From: Thereva unica
Taxonomy: Eukaryota > Arthropoda > Insecta > Diptera > Therevidae
DNA: 64,000 nucleotides
NCBI GenBank assembly: GCA_949987705.1
Contig: OX465283.1
Location: forward strand, 77,261,720-77,325,719
Direction of reading: 5' to 3'
The notes beneath the pieces were generated by a model. It saw nothing but the letters and a program-made list of their open reading frames with translations, did not search any database and was not told the DNA's origin. Every line of letters starts with the position of its first letter. The first letter of the stretch is position 1. Positions 43,201-53,854 of this stretch are shown piece after piece. A program made the translations under genes and the position numbers.

Positions 43201-43600
43201 ATAGAATCAAATGAAGAAGTGGAGGCTTAGTTACTTACGTTAGTTCTGTATAGGAAGCAAAAGAATATGACGTGGCTTCTGAAGATGATTTTAATCCAAA
43301 GATAGTTAAAATCTGAAGTCGTGCTTGAATATATTTTATAATAAGCCACGTCATCCCTAACATAGATGGCAATGCCCCTATGGGGAGAGAGATAATGCAC
43401 TAAAGTGTACCCCGATATCTGGTAATGACTTAAGTCATTATCCGGTGATATTTGGGTTTCACTAAGTGCGAAAATTGGGGGTTTAAAATTCAGTAGGTGG
43501 CACTCAACAGAGAGAAATTCGCATGAAGTCCACGAATGTTACATAAGTCAATGACAAAGCGTGACTTGTAACGGGACTTCGTTTGCGCGGGCTCAATCGC
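40225..43600 (-). pseudogene. Endonuclease-RT ORF of LINE copy C, interrupted
   Basis: From the 5' side: endonuclease blocks broken near 43150-43260, then VAGDFNVHNENWLT, GNSDHCLVSASFPF and GTVWHYGKANWLGLINFFQS leading into the linker (NRWFNQECMNAI, KNFWSLVSSIKN) down to 42250, where the MITE breaks the frame. After it: CLKELDVNKSTGPDNIPP, PIPKKGDSSLPSNY, a small duplication near 41255-41275, then an open RT frame of 330 residues with LDISKAFDRVWH, SFADDGTLRYS, LGVTLAKDLRWNDH and LEYNSLVWGG, ending early at 40225 because of a 4-base loss. Catalytic Asp residues are intact, but the gene is not. Confidence 0.88.
41476..42243. mobile_element. 768-bp hairpin MITE inserted in LINE copy C
   Basis: It interrupts LINE sequence that reads gcacctgtacacctcg without a break in copy A. 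cctg is present on both sides (41472-41475 and 42244-42247), a possible 4-bp duplication. The ends are inverted repeats sharing attctggttcggtgcagtga followed by aaacgtgaaaa. Inner inverted pairs also occur (cgtatagaaatgacgtacat at 41741 with its complement at about 41966-41985; ttttccagctcgtgtaa with ttacactcactggaaaa). No ORF. Confidence 0.85.
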
Positions 43601-43750
43601 CACATTCTTGGAGATATATCCCGGAATTACACTTGTCGCAACCATCAGGGTCAATGAAATTTGTCTGCGTCAAAGTGTTATGCCTTTTGAGACGGGGCAA
43701 ACTTCATCGACCGACAGATTTTGGGCGCGACACTTGCAGGGCCGAGAATG

Positions 43751-44417
43751 GAGTAATTGAGTTGAATATAAGTTACTATGTTCGAAATCTTTGTCCGTTC
43801 TGAGTAATACAGTCAGAACTGTACAAAGATAGAATTTTACATATGTCCGTGTATTTTGTAACTTACATGAATAAGGTACTTATAAACGCAGAACCTCACC
43901 ACCTGTCTTTAAAATTGATGTTTGTTCTGTAGGGACATCGGCCTACTACTTCCGGTATTACTTAGCTAAGGTGATATGTTTCAAAAAAACATAATCGATT
44001 GAGGCTAAGTAATGAAAAAAATAAAATATAACGAGTTGTCCATTTAAAAAAAATCTAAAGAAAAATATATTGCGTTTATTACAAGTCCGTTTTAATTAGG
44101 TAATTAATATAACGTCGAATCAATAACCAACAGTTCAATTAACTAAAATATATGTAGTAAAATATATGTAGTTAAATTAACGAAAATATATGTAATTGTT
44201 ATAATAACCAAAATAAAGTGTAAAGAGTAAACAACTGAAATAAACTTATAAAGTTATAACGTAACATTTTCTGGCATCCCCCTCTAAAATTTTCCTTTAT
44301 TGGATCGCTAGATGTGAAAGCCATATAATAGCTATTTGATTTGCAAAAGTTTTTGAAGTAGAACTTCTTTAGGCCCGCCTTAGACTAAAAAACTTACATG
44401 AGGGTGAATCGGATTGT
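43751..44417. other. AT-rich spacer with ATATATGTAGT-like repeats
   Basis: No gene. aaaatatatgtagt is repeated three times at about 44145-44195. Confidence 0.45.
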
Positions 44418-44609
44418 AATAATAATAATAGAGTAAACCCTTCTAACACAGAATGCGCACTTCTCAGCTGGGCCAAGAAAAATTAACCAACTTCAGCGCT
44501 AACAAGCATCCAAACATACAATTAAATAAATCCCAATTTTAAGGACATCTTTACTAATGCTGACACAACACACTAATATTTTTGTTTACGTTAAGGGACA
44601 TGACACTAA

Positions 44610-45013
44610 GGGTGAGTTGCACCAACTAACTTTAACCGTAACAAAAGCTTGATCGGTTGTTAAATCTCCGGTTAGACAAAACGAGAGTTGCACCGTTTAA
44701 CAATTGTTAACATGACGTATCATTTTAACGTTAACTTTAACCAAGGAAATTCGTCTGGTTAGTGTTATTGTTATTGTTAACTTTGACAGTTGTCATAGTC
44801 CCAGACAGGGGTGCCATTTTCAATAAACTCACAAACTGTTAAACTTATAAATACACAAAAATGTAAATTTAAATCAAAGTAGCCCTTAACGATAACTTTA
44901 ACAAACGGTTGGGTGGTGCAACTAATTTTTACAAACTGTAACTTTAACAACTTTGTTATTGTTAAAGTTAATTTTAACAATAACTTTAACCAATGATTTG
45001 GTGCAACTCACCC
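44610..45013. mobile_element. 404-bp MITE with TAA duplication (PIF/Harbinger-like)
   Basis: Inverted ends gggtgagttgcaccaa match on both sides, and taa flanks both ends (44607-44609, 45014-45016). The 3-bp TAA/TTA duplication suggests the PIF/Harbinger group. The interior repeats gttaa/ttaac words (aactttaac, gttaaagtt), so it folds extensively. The host LINE sequence reads continuously across the empty site in the copy near 26690-26705. Confidence 0.85.
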
Positions 45014-45051
45014 TAACAGATTCAAATCTACCGTAATTCGTGTAAAGCCGG

Positions 45052-45260
45052 CTCCACACGATGCGATGAACCTTCATGCGAATGTTGGCTTCCAAGGTTT
45101 GATTCAATACCGACCTCAGCCAGAACGTGTCCAAACACTAACTTTGGACGCTTAACATTGGACACTCGTAGTTCGAGCATCGGCCACACGTTGCGTCCTA
45201 CCATCAGACACCCAACGTTGGAGGGTGCTCATAGCATCATATATAGCGTAGCATCTTGTA
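45052..45260. mobile_element. ~210-bp insertion in the decayed LINE
   Basis: The LINE text between gtaattc and aggagttgatttgta is adjacent in the first copy but separated here by about 210 bp beginning aagccggctccacacgatgc. The insert is GC-richer and has weak inverted ends (gatgcgatgaacc against gatgctatgagca). Class unknown. Confidence 0.5.
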
Positions 45261-46910
45261 GGAGTTGATTTGTAACAGAGGTGGTCCTCTCAGATTGTAA
45301 CCATTCTCTCTAAACGACGCACGGCGACCTAGAAAACCTGAGTCGACCTTCCAATTAAGGAGCTCGTAAACTAAACAACATCGGCCACCTCACGACGCTT
45401 GTAAAGAGAGCTTAAGTTGAGTAACTTAAGCCGGGATTTATATGATGGAAGAACTAATGGGTTTTCCAAGGAAAGTGATTCAATGCGAATCGAACGAGCC
45501 TTCCTTGAACCGATTCAATAGTTCTAACATGCGAAGAGTAGTGAGGAGACGAGACCTTGGATGTAGATTCGAGGGGTGGTCTGACAAGAGAAATGTAAAG
45601 GTGTTTAATGATCAAGGGGCTGTTAATCTCCTTTGGAGCACGTTTTATAAAAGCCAGGACTAAACTACCTCTGGAAGACAAATAGTTGATGTGAGTGGAA
45701 AAATCCAGGTTACTATTAAATCTAATCTCGAGATGTTTAACAAAATTAATACGAGGGGTCCCCTCATTAGAAAAGGTGTAGTTAAAAATTATAGGACCAC
45801 ATCTTCTACTAAAAGTCATGATTTAACATTTACTAATATTAAAAACCAGGTTGTTATTAGCACACCAAGGTGAACTTGCAAAAGTTTGCAATCCTAGATA
45901 CTCTTTATGTGACGGCACAATTTGAGGACACAGCGTAAACCAATATTCTACAGTGTCTTAGCATGGGAGCAATGTCATCAATTGATAAAATAAAGAGAAG
46001 AGGGCCAAGATGACTTCCTTGAAGGACACCGGATGACACCACGAAAGATAACTTGTTAGGTCCTGTTAGCTAATTAAGCCTGGAACCATACAAGAAGGCT
46101 TGCGGAAAGATAGGAACGATTGCAGAATAGATACTTGCTACCACTTTTATGAATAGGAATTATGAACGAATTCTTCCCAAGAGTAGTGAAGTGCCCTTTA
46201 TCCAGGGATTTTTGAAAAAGGGGTTTCAGTGGAGAAGAAGGAGTGGAATGACAATTATAGTCATTAGGCTGCAAGTCAGAAGGTGTGAAAGATTGATGAA
46301 AGAATGATGCACACATGTTGCAATATTCAGGCGAAACACAGCTAAACCAGCTCTGTATAGTATTAGGGTAGTTATCACCTTTTTTCTTAGAGTTGACAAA
46401 TTTGAGTTTCTAAGATCAGTAAATACTTCATCAATTATTCTGCTAAGATATTCTCGATACAGAGTAAAAGAGAGTGAACAAAATCGGTTATAGCAATTGA
46501 TAAATGAATTGAGACTCGGAGAGCCCTTTTTCTTTAAGTAGGTTTTTCAGTTTCCAGAGCCTATTCTTCTGATTTCTCATGTGCTTGAGTTCATTATTGA
46601 ACCGCCTAGAACTGGGCAACTTTTGGGGCTCATAAGGTGCGCAAGAAACGAAGCCTTCGTATAGTACGGCATAAAATCGAGCCACATCGTCATCGAACTT
46701 ATTTGCGGAAAGTAAGCTGTTCAAAGCTATCAATCAAGGCAAATTTAGATGATAACTTACCAAAGTTAGCTTTTTTAAAGCTAAAGGAATAGGTTACCAC
46801 CTCCAGACAAGGAGTATTCTCTGAATGGAAGCAATGATTAAGCAGGAGGGTAATTGTCAACAGTCGTCATGACTAATAGTAATATTGAGCTAGAGCAATT
46901 TGAAATTTGT

Positions 46911-47706
46911 CAAAATTTTGCGATTTTCAACTTTTAAAAAATTTATAACTAAAAAAATTCCAAAAAAACTAAAAAAAGGTTTTTTCTTATTATATTATTA
47001 TTATATTATTTGGTGAAAAAGATGGTCTGTTGTGTTGTGGTATTTGTTTTCACTTTGTGTTATTTTGTGTTGTTTTTATGTCGGTTTCATTTCTAGTGTT
47101 GTTGCTTTCTTATGTAAACTTCATGTTTCTTGTTTTTGTATTTATGTTTCATGTTCATTATGTTTGCAAGTTTTTATTTCATTATATTTCATTTATTTTA
47201 TTTAAATATATTTTAAATTTCATAATATTCATTCAATTGTCGTGTACGACTGTCGAATTTATTCACCAACAGCCGAGTTGACTACGCCGGTCCATTTACT
47301 TTAAAACCCATGAAAGGCCGTGGACGCACCATCATCAAATCATACGTAGCTATATTTATATGCTTCTCAACTCATGCAATCCACCTAGTAGAGCTTGTAA
47401 TGGATTTAACTACCGATGCCTTTTGTGTTTTTTATTAACTACTTGATCCATTTCAAACAGCACTACTTGCAGCTTCACACTAGTTACATCCCTATTTTCG
47501 AGAACACTATGGTCTATGGTAATTTTTTTGTAGTCAATATTTTCAAGCTTATACAACATCTTAGATGTTCAAACGTAAGGTTCATCGACATTTGCTTCCG
47601 CACTCCACAGGTCCACACTAAACTACCCTATTCTCTTCAATCCTAATATTGTACTCTGACCGGAACGGCAGGAAGTGGCGGCGTGTAAATCATAAGAAAT
47701 CCTATG
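46911..47706. other. AT-rich spacer
   Basis: No gene. The T-rich open frame at 47030-47281 (Phe/Val/Leu only) looks like composition, not coding. Sequence directly left of the LTR ends in gttt. Confidence 0.45.
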
Positions 47707-47953
47707 TTTTGTAGTGACCGCGTAAAGTTTAATTACCAAACTTTACGCAATGTCACACAACAACTTCCGGCACGATCAAAACGATCAGTCGGAACACTCC
47801 ATCGATCACCGAACTCAAAGTTCAGTGATCTTGCCGTTTCCCCATCTTGTTTATCGTAGATCCAATTTCCGGCATCTACGACACACTCTGCCCGAAAAGC
47901 TCTTCGAAGTGATAACGAGATCCGTGCTAATCAAGAATTTGATAATATAAATA

Positions 47954-48716
<763 letters not shown>

Positions 48717-48827
48717 AATAAAATAGACGTAATCGAACATTGTGCTAAATATTATTGTGTTAATAAATACCAAAGATAAAACGCAAACAAAAAGCGTGTT
48801 TTATTGCGCGTAGTGCGGAAACTATAT

Positions 48828-48845
48828 TGGTGACCTCGAAGTCGG
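48828..48845 (+). promoter_or_regulatory. Primer-binding site of the LTR element
   Basis: tggtgacctcgaagtcgg begins two bases after the LTR and has the TGG that pairs with a tRNA CCA end. The first eight bases, tggtgacc, fit a tRNA-Trp-type site, as used by CsRn1/Kamikaze-type gypsy elements. That fits the integrase type further down. The tRNA assignment is inference. Confidence 0.6.
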
Positions 48846-49219
48846 AGCACGCGATACAAAATTGTAGTGCACGAAAGTTTTTCCCTAAAATTTGTTTTCC
48901 TGATATATGATTTTTTTTATATAAAAAAAACCACACATAACAAATAAAATCAATTTATTGTTTTTAAAATTCTCTGAAAGTGCATTGTGGAAGTGACTCC
49001 ATTAAGAAGAACACAGGAATAACGGGGAAGTAAAAATTTCAATAATTAATTGAATCGAAAAGTTCCTCATTAACAACTTACAGTTCGGAACTTTATTAAA
49101 TTTATATATACATACATAAGTGAGATATTCTTCGCTTGCATACAAAAAATTAAGAAAAACTCAAAATTCAATAATTAGAATATTCTTAAAGTCGAGATAG
49201 CGGCAATTATATATATATA

Positions 49220-50386
49220 CACTACCGTCCAAAAGTATTTGAACACTTGTATATTTCTGTGTAAAATCAAAATATTTCAACAAAGATATATTTATTATTT
49301 GTGGTTCTTTGAAAACCATCCCCTCAAAGTTATTGAAGCCAAAATATTGCCCACATTACTGTTGTGACCTCATTTTTAGTGTTAAAAACAGTAAATAGAA
49401 ATTTCTTTGCATTTAGAAGTTCTTCGAAATTTCTTTTGTTTCACTAAAGATTGTTTTTTGAGCCCTGTTTTTTCGGTTGGGTTTATCATTTTGATATTTA
49501 GTAGGCCTTGAAAACAGTTTTGCTTCAGTTATTTTGTCTCACTTGACTAGAAAACGTGCTTCAGTAACATCAAGTTTCATTTTCTTCAAAGTTCTCATTT
49601 TTCGTTAATTTTTTAAACAAAATGGGCAAAACAAAGGAATATTCCGAAGAGGTTAAAGGAATTATCATCGGTCTTCATAAATCCGGCAAAAGTATGCGAG
49701 AAATTTCAAAACTGCAGAAGATACCACTATCAACTGTGCACTACATCATCAAGAAATTTAAGACTCAAGGCACAACATCCAATAACCGTCGTTCAGGCAG
49801 ACCCAGGATTACAACTTCGACTGAAGATTTAAACATAGTGGTGATGAGTAAACGCAACAGACGCTTAACTGCACCTGAAATAGCTGCAGATTTCAATGTG
49901 CGCCGCAGTAAACCTGTGGGTGTGACTACCGTTAAAAGAAGGTTACTTGATGCTGGTCTGAAGGGATGCATAGCAGTATCGAAACCACTCCTCAAGACGA
50001 TAAACAAGAAAAAAAGGCTGAATTGGGCAAGAGAGCATCAAAATTGGACAACTGCTGATTGGAAAAAAGTCCTCTGGAGCGACGAATCAAAATTTGAAGT
50101 TTTTGGTACCAAGAGAAGAGTATTTGTCCGCCGTCGGCCTCATGAGAGAGCATTAGAACCATGCATCGTCCCTTCAGTCAAGCATGGCGGAGGTTCTGTG
50201 ATGATTTGGGGCTCTTTTGGTGGTTCCGCTGTGGGAGACATTGTAAGAATACACGGAATACTGAATAAAGAGGGTTACAAGGACATATTGCAAAATCATG
50301 CGGTTCCTTCTGGGACCCGTCTAATTGGTCCAGGGTTTATCTTTCAGCAAGATAACGACCCTAAACACACATCCAAGCTATGCAAG
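49220..50386 (+). mobile_element. Tc1-like transposon, 5' two thirds, inside the LTR element
   Basis: Starts cactaccgtccaaaagtatt after a TA-rich sequence. This has the look of a Tc1-type terminus, although the matching right end is absent. 400 bp of non-coding leader precede the transposase start at 49622. The element ends inside the transposase at about 50386, where integrase sequence follows without a break in frame. The 3' third with the last catalytic residue and the right TIR are gone. Confidence 0.75.
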
Positions 50387-51049
50387 CGATGGCCTGAAGC
50401 ATACCCAATTCGGGATATCTCCGCTTCAACAGTGGCAAAGAAATTCGTCACTGAATTTGTCCCACGATTCGGCGTACCTCTCGAGATCACAACCGATCAA
50501 GGTACGCAGTTCGAATCGAAACTGTTCAATGAAGTTGCCAAATTACTCGGCACTCATCGAATCCGGACCACCGCCTACCACCCGCAAGCAAACGGGATGG
50601 TTGAACGGTTCCACAGGCAACTAAAAGCAGCCTTAATGGCAAGGGACAACACTACTCATTGGAGTGAAGACTTGCCCTTTGTCATGTTAGGCACACGCAC
50701 GGCAATTAAGACCGACTTACAATGCTCACCAGCCGAGCTCGTATACGGTCAGAATCTGAGACTTCCCAATTCGATTTCTATCCCAACGGATGAGAATCCA
50801 ATTGAAGAATCAGAATTCCTCTCTCGCCTTCGTTCTCACATGCAGAACATTAAGGCAATACATCCTCGGCAACCCGTCCAAAAGGATGTCTATGTGCCAG
50901 AAGCCCTGGAGAACGCCGACTACGTTTTTATACGAGTCGACAGAGTTCGAAAACCTTTCGAACCTCCATATGAGGGCCCATATGAAGTAATCAAACGATT
51001 ACGAAAACACTTCGTTGTCAAATTGAACGGCACCCGTCTAAAGCGGTAA
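49622..51049 (+). CDS. Chimeric ORF: Tc1-like transposase fused in frame to gypsy-type integrase
   Basis: 475 residues without a stop. Residues 1-255: Tc1 transposase with two helix-turn-helix units (LSTVHYIIKKFK about 36-47; VTTVKRRLLDAGLKG about 101-115), an RRSGRPR hook, Asp154 in LWSDESKF, the KHGGGSVMIWG motif and Asp244 in FQQDNDPKHTS. From Arg256: integrase with WPEAYPIRDISAST, Asp292 in TTDQGTQFES, Glu328 in NGMVERFHRQLK (35 residues between, D35E) and a GPY motif at 452-454. Missing are the Tc1 Glu and the integrase zinc finger and first Asp. The 5' LTR is upstream, and a purine tract and 3' LTR follow the stop. The Met at 49622 is the family start. Probably not catalytic as a classic DDE enzyme; DNA binding may remain. 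Confidence 0.85.
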   Translation: MGKTKEYSEEVKGIIIGLHKSGKSMREISKLQKIPLSTVHYIIKKFKTQGTTSNNRRSGRPRITTSTEDLNIVVMSKRNRRLTAPEIAADFNVRRSKPVGVTTVKRRLLDAGLKGCIAVSKPLLKTINKKKRLNWAREHQNWTTADWKKVLWSDESKFEVFGTKRRVFVRRRPHERALEPCIVPSVKHGGGSVMIWGSFGGSAVGDIVRIHGILNKEGYKDILQNHAVPSGTRLIGPGFIFQQDNDPKHTSKLCKRWPEAYPIRDISASTVAKKFVTEFVPRFGVPLEITTDQGTQFESKLFNEVAKLLGTHRIRTTAYHPQANGMVERFHRQLKAALMARDNTTHWSEDLPFVMLGTRTAIKTDLQCSPAELVYGQNLRLPNSISIPTDENPIEESEFLSRLRSHMQNIKAIHPRQPVQKDVYVPEALENADYVFIRVDRVRKPFEPPYEGPYEVIKRLRKHFVVKLNGTRLKR

Positions 51050-51067
51050 CATTCCGTTAACGCTACG

Positions 51068-51081
51068 CTGGGGGGGGAGTA
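51068..51081 (+). promoter_or_regulatory. Polypurine tract before the 3' LTR
   Basis: A run of ctgggggggggagta-type purines ends directly at the LTR start. Such tracts prime plus-strand DNA synthesis in LTR retrotransposons. Confidence 0.75.
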
Positions 51082-51454
51082 TGTAGTGACCGCGTAAAGT
51101 TTAATTACCAAACTTTACGCAATGTCACACAACAACTTCCGGCACGATCAAAACGATCAGTCGGAACACTCCATCGATCACCGAACTCAAAGTTCAGTGA
51201 TCTTGCCGTTTCCCCCATCTTGTTTATCGTAGATCCAATTTCCGGCATCTACGACACACTCTGTCCGAAAAGCTCTTCGAAGTGATAACGAGATCCGTGC
51301 TAATCAAGAATTTGATAATATAAATAATATAAAATATATATATATATAAAATAGACGTAATCGAACATTGTGCTAAATATTATTGTGTTAATAAATACCA
51401 AAGATAAAACGCAAACAAAAAGCGTGTTTTATTGCGCGTAGTGCGGAAACAATA
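51082..51454 (+). mobile_element. 3' LTR of the chimeric LTR element
   Basis: 373 bp starting tgtagtgaccgcgtaaagtt and ending gcggaaacaata. Nearly identical to the non-inserted parts of the 5' LTR, with a short TA tract of about 16 bp where the 5' LTR has the long one. LTR identity implies the element inserted recently. Because the two LTRs come from one template, the chimeric body existed before that insertion or formed very soon after. gttt follows at 51455-51458. Confidence 0.88.
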
Positions 51455-51717
51455 GTTTATTCACTTTATACCTTCATTCAAGATGAAACATCTTGCCATT
51501 CCTAAAAAACAATTCCACACTTCTTCAACGTTGAAGAATTGAATGTCCTTCTTTGGCCTGACAATTATTCCTAGCTAAAACCCATAAAAAATTGTTGGGG
51601 CCTTCTTAAACCGCAAGTATGTATATATTGTACCAAATCCTACCGTCCAAATACTTTAGCAGAATGTTTGAGAGATCTGGTTCAATGACTAAACATTGAA
51701 ACAAGCAATACAAGCTT
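51455..51717. other. Spacer between LTR element and truncated LINE
   Basis: No gene. A ctaccgtccaaatacttt string near 51641 resembles the Tc1 terminus at 49220, but in the same orientation, so it is not its missing right end. Confidence 0.4.
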
Positions 51718-51730
51718 GTATTTTAAGAAT

Positions 51731-52498
51731 CATTTCATTCATTGCGCTCCTTTAATCCCTCATGGGACATAGGGCGGAAACAGTTGCCCTCCAGCGGACT
51801 CTGTTTTGCGCGACAGCTCTCAGCTCCGACCAGGATCTCCCAGTTGTTGCGGCTTCTGCTAGTAGGGTTCTCCTCCACGTTGTTCTAGGTCGTCCTACTC
51901 GACGGGATCCTTGCGGATTCCAGTCAAGGGCCTGTTTGGCTAGATTTTCGTTTTCGCGTCGCAAGGTGTGGCCAACCCAACTCCATTTCCTTCGCCTGAT
52001 TTGGTCGTCTATCCTTTCTTGGCCGGCACGGCGCCATAGTTCTTCGTTTGAAATTCTATCTTGCCAGCGGATTTTTAGGATACGACGAAGGCATCTGTTG
52101 ATGAAGACTTGTAGGCGCCCTGTGATGAATTGGGTGACTTTCCATGTTTCGCAACCGTACAAAAGTACTGCCCTCACGTTGGAGTTGAACAGCCGCATTT
52201 TGGTGTTAGTTGAGATCTCCGTTGATCTCCATATGCGGAACAGGCATGCATATGCGCCTCGTGCTTTATTTATTCTGGAACTGACATCTTCTTCTGCACC
52301 GCCATTTTCGGTAATAATACTACCGAGGTAGCAGAATTTATCGACCAGTTCCACGTCACGGTTATTCAGCGCAGTCCGTTCAATGGTGTTTGCATTTATC
52401 CTCATTTCTTTAGTTTTAGTTGGATTTAGCCTTAAGCCTGCTGGACTACTTTCTGTTGCCAAATTGTTAATCATGTTTTTGAGCTCCTGGTGTCTGTG
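51731..52498 (-). mobile_element. Short 5'-truncated LINE with 13-bp target duplication
   Basis: gtattttaagaat occurs at 51718-51730 and 52499-52511, bounding a 768-bp minus-strand element that ends 3' in a gaatgaaatg tail on the minus strand. Perfect TSD and an undamaged frame show that it is recent. The family differs from the LINEs at 17565 and 34790, although the C-terminal layout is shared. Confidence 0.92.
51752..52498 (-). CDS. RT thumb and C-terminal domain of the truncated LINE (partial)
   Basis: Open for 240 residues from the first Met (52474) and open to the element edge. Motifs: LRLNPTKTKEMR, VDKFCYLGSIIT, ARGAYACLFRIWRS, VLLYGCETWKVT, FINRCLRRILKIRWQDRISN, RRRKWSWVGHTLRR and GRPRTTWRRTLLAEA. 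This is the post-palm part of an RTE/R2-like RT with the late C-terminal helix region. The palm and YADD motif are lost by truncation, so the protein is not an active polymerase. There is no promoter, and expression would be accidental. Confidence 0.85.
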   Translation of the reverse strand, partial: HRHQELKNMINNLATESSPAGLRLNPTKTKEMRINANTIERTALNNRDVELVDKFCYLGSIITENGGAEEDVSSRINKARGAYACLFRIWRSTEISTNTKMRLFNSNVRAVLLYGCETWKVTQFITGRLQVFINRCLRRILKIRWQDRISNEELWRRAGQERIDDQIRRRKWSWVGHTLRRENENLAKQALDWNPQGSRRVGRPRTTWRRTLLAEAATTGRSWSELRAVAQNRVRWRATVSALCPMRD

Positions 52499-52511
52499 GT
52501 ATTTTAAGAAT

Positions 52512-53577
52512 GCCCGCGTTTATTTCTTAAGTTACTCAAGCTAAAAGATATTTTTGTGAATACTATTGGAATCAAATATCATCATCAGAAAACGTCATAA
52601 TCAACGTCTTTTATTAGAAATATCTGATGACCACCTACTGTATATTTGGTATGCAATGAAGGGTTGAGCTGTCTATCATTTTGCAGTTAGGTACACAACG
52701 TAAAATTCATATTTTTATATAAACTTAAATAAATATATCATGAAAATGAATAGGATTCTCATTAATATTCCTGCAGACATATCTCTAGGGGGAAGATATC
52801 ACAGGGCTAAGAAAGGGATAACAAAACTTTTCCACATCATTCAAATGTACCACACTCGATTTCACATCACTGAATAAGAATCTCGAAAGACCCCAATAAA
52901 ATCCCTACACCGATAAAGAGTAAATCATGTTCTATTAACAAATTACCGGGCGATAAATCAAACCATCCAACACTTAAGTTTATATTCAATCATATAAATT
53001 TTATTATCGTTTTATTGGCTGGGGGATGAGGCAAATAAGGAAATAAAAAAGAGTCCTCGGACCCAGAGATGCTGTGGCTGGTGCTCCTCAGAAGTTGGAA
53101 AAGCCAAGAGAGAGCAATCGACTACTACGAATATAAGGGCATGAGGCCGAGGCATCCCAGCATCCATAGCTACCGAGCAGCTCCAGACATCCTCCAGAAG
53201 CAGAGCGTAATCGTTACATAAAAATTTTATGGGACTCGATAAAAACATGGAACAACCTGTTGTCTGCTGTTGCTCCTCGTACACTTTTATTCAGTTCTAA
53301 TGGGCAAGATGAGATGTTGTAGGAGTTCGGCATGGTGGCAAGGAGCAGAAGATCCGGGGCAGTAGTGGGGCTAGTATTTGGGGTCGGATTCTGGGCTATT
53401 ATAACGATGGGAAAAATCATAAATTTCACACAACATGTACATACCACTCTGATGTATTTATGAAATCCGACAAAAAGAAAAAAACATGAAAAAGAAACAG
53501 CTATCAAACACACATAAAAAATAGAATGGGATTGTTGACACTTCCGAGATGCAAGGTGTCTCCGCTCTTTTGTTGTG
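52512..53577. other. Non-coding interval, probably 3' flank of the DRC7-like gene
   Basis: No coding exon recognised. Because the host gene ends at 53578 on the minus strand, its 3' UTR and polyadenylation site should lie just left of that. The interval contains aataaa-like sequences on the minus strand, for example near 53018-53047 (ttattt on the plus strand). Confidence 0.4.
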
Positions 53578-53796
53578 CTACGTCAGGTGGAGGCGAGCAT
53601 CATTAATAAGCGACTCCTTAATTGTCTCATATTTCTTCTGGGCTTGCTCGTGCGTCAGTTTTAATCGCTGCTGAACCATTCGCTTATTGAGCTCGATCTC
53701 CTTCTTCTCCTTCAGCAGTCGCTCGTAGTCGAAGTTATCAAACTGATCGTGGAACTTATCTAAGAATTTCTTCAGCGCCTTCGCTTCGGATGTTAG
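53578..53796 (-). CDS. DRC7/lobo-like axonemal coiled-coil protein, last coding exon
   Basis: Phase-0 terminal exon. The acceptor is tttcag at 53797-53798, then LTSEAKALKKFLDKFHDQFD, a KEKKEIELNKRMVQQRLKLT segment, and a C-terminus KESLINDARLHLT with stop TAG at 53578. The series of charged heptads suggests a coiled coil. The spacing of an R-L-rich repeat, a Y.(T/M)(I/L)E.L..D.RL end and the preceding exon resembles the C-terminus of dynein regulatory complex subunit 7 (lobo in Drosophila), which links axonemal dyneins in motile cilia and sperm tails. This assignment is from memory of the pattern; the coding nature itself is better supported than the name. Confidence 0.65.
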   Translation of the reverse strand, partial: LTSEAKALKKFLDKFHDQFDNFDYERLLKEKKEIELNKRMVQQRLKLTHEQAQKKYETIKESLINDARLHLT

Positions 53797-53854
53797 CTGA
53801 AAATCAAGAATATTTATTAAAACTGTACAATATCAAAATTAACATCAAGACTAC

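Larger units (their letters stand above)
39813..43750 (-). mobile_element. Jockey-type LINE copy C with a MITE inside
   Basis: A minus-strand copy of the same family as A, with a short T-run at 39813-39819 as tail and homology to A ending at gcagggccgag (about 43747). The element is about 3.17 kb once the 768-bp insertion at 41476-42243 is discounted. It retains Trp where copy A has its stop and the 10 bp that A lacks, so it is a useful reference for A, but it has its own deletions (near 40230-40245, where the aagg of the thumb is lost, and around 43140-43260). Confidence 0.9.
44418..46910 (-). pseudogene. Second, heavily decayed LINE L2a copy
   Basis: Homologous to 26413-28750 and on the same strand. 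The 3' end has gtaataataataatagag followed by cgcacttctcagctgggcca, as in the first copy. Recognisable protein blocks: HYSSHVRTIESV, MTFSRRCGPIIFNYTFSNEG (about 45819-45760), FIIPIHKSGSKY, YCHSTPS and a linker with LKHMRNQKNRLWK (about 46580). The RT palm with FSKAFD and YADD is deleted between about 45900 and 46090. Two foreign insertions sit in the 3' part (44610-45013 and about 45052-45260). Confidence 0.75.

Noticed and set aside
47030..47281. 83-residue hydrophobic ORF as a membrane protein
   Set aside because: T-rich DNA yields Phe/Leu/Val by composition; the apparent transmembrane stretch is not evidence of a gene.
50325..50624. Alternative-frame ORFs inside the chimeric transposase-integrase
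   Set aside because: Overlap a well-supported frame in a different phase without motifs.
51636..51662. ctaccgtccaaatacttt as right end of the Tc1 at 49220
   Set aside because: Same orientation as the left end and outside the LTR element; likely a chance or separate remnant.
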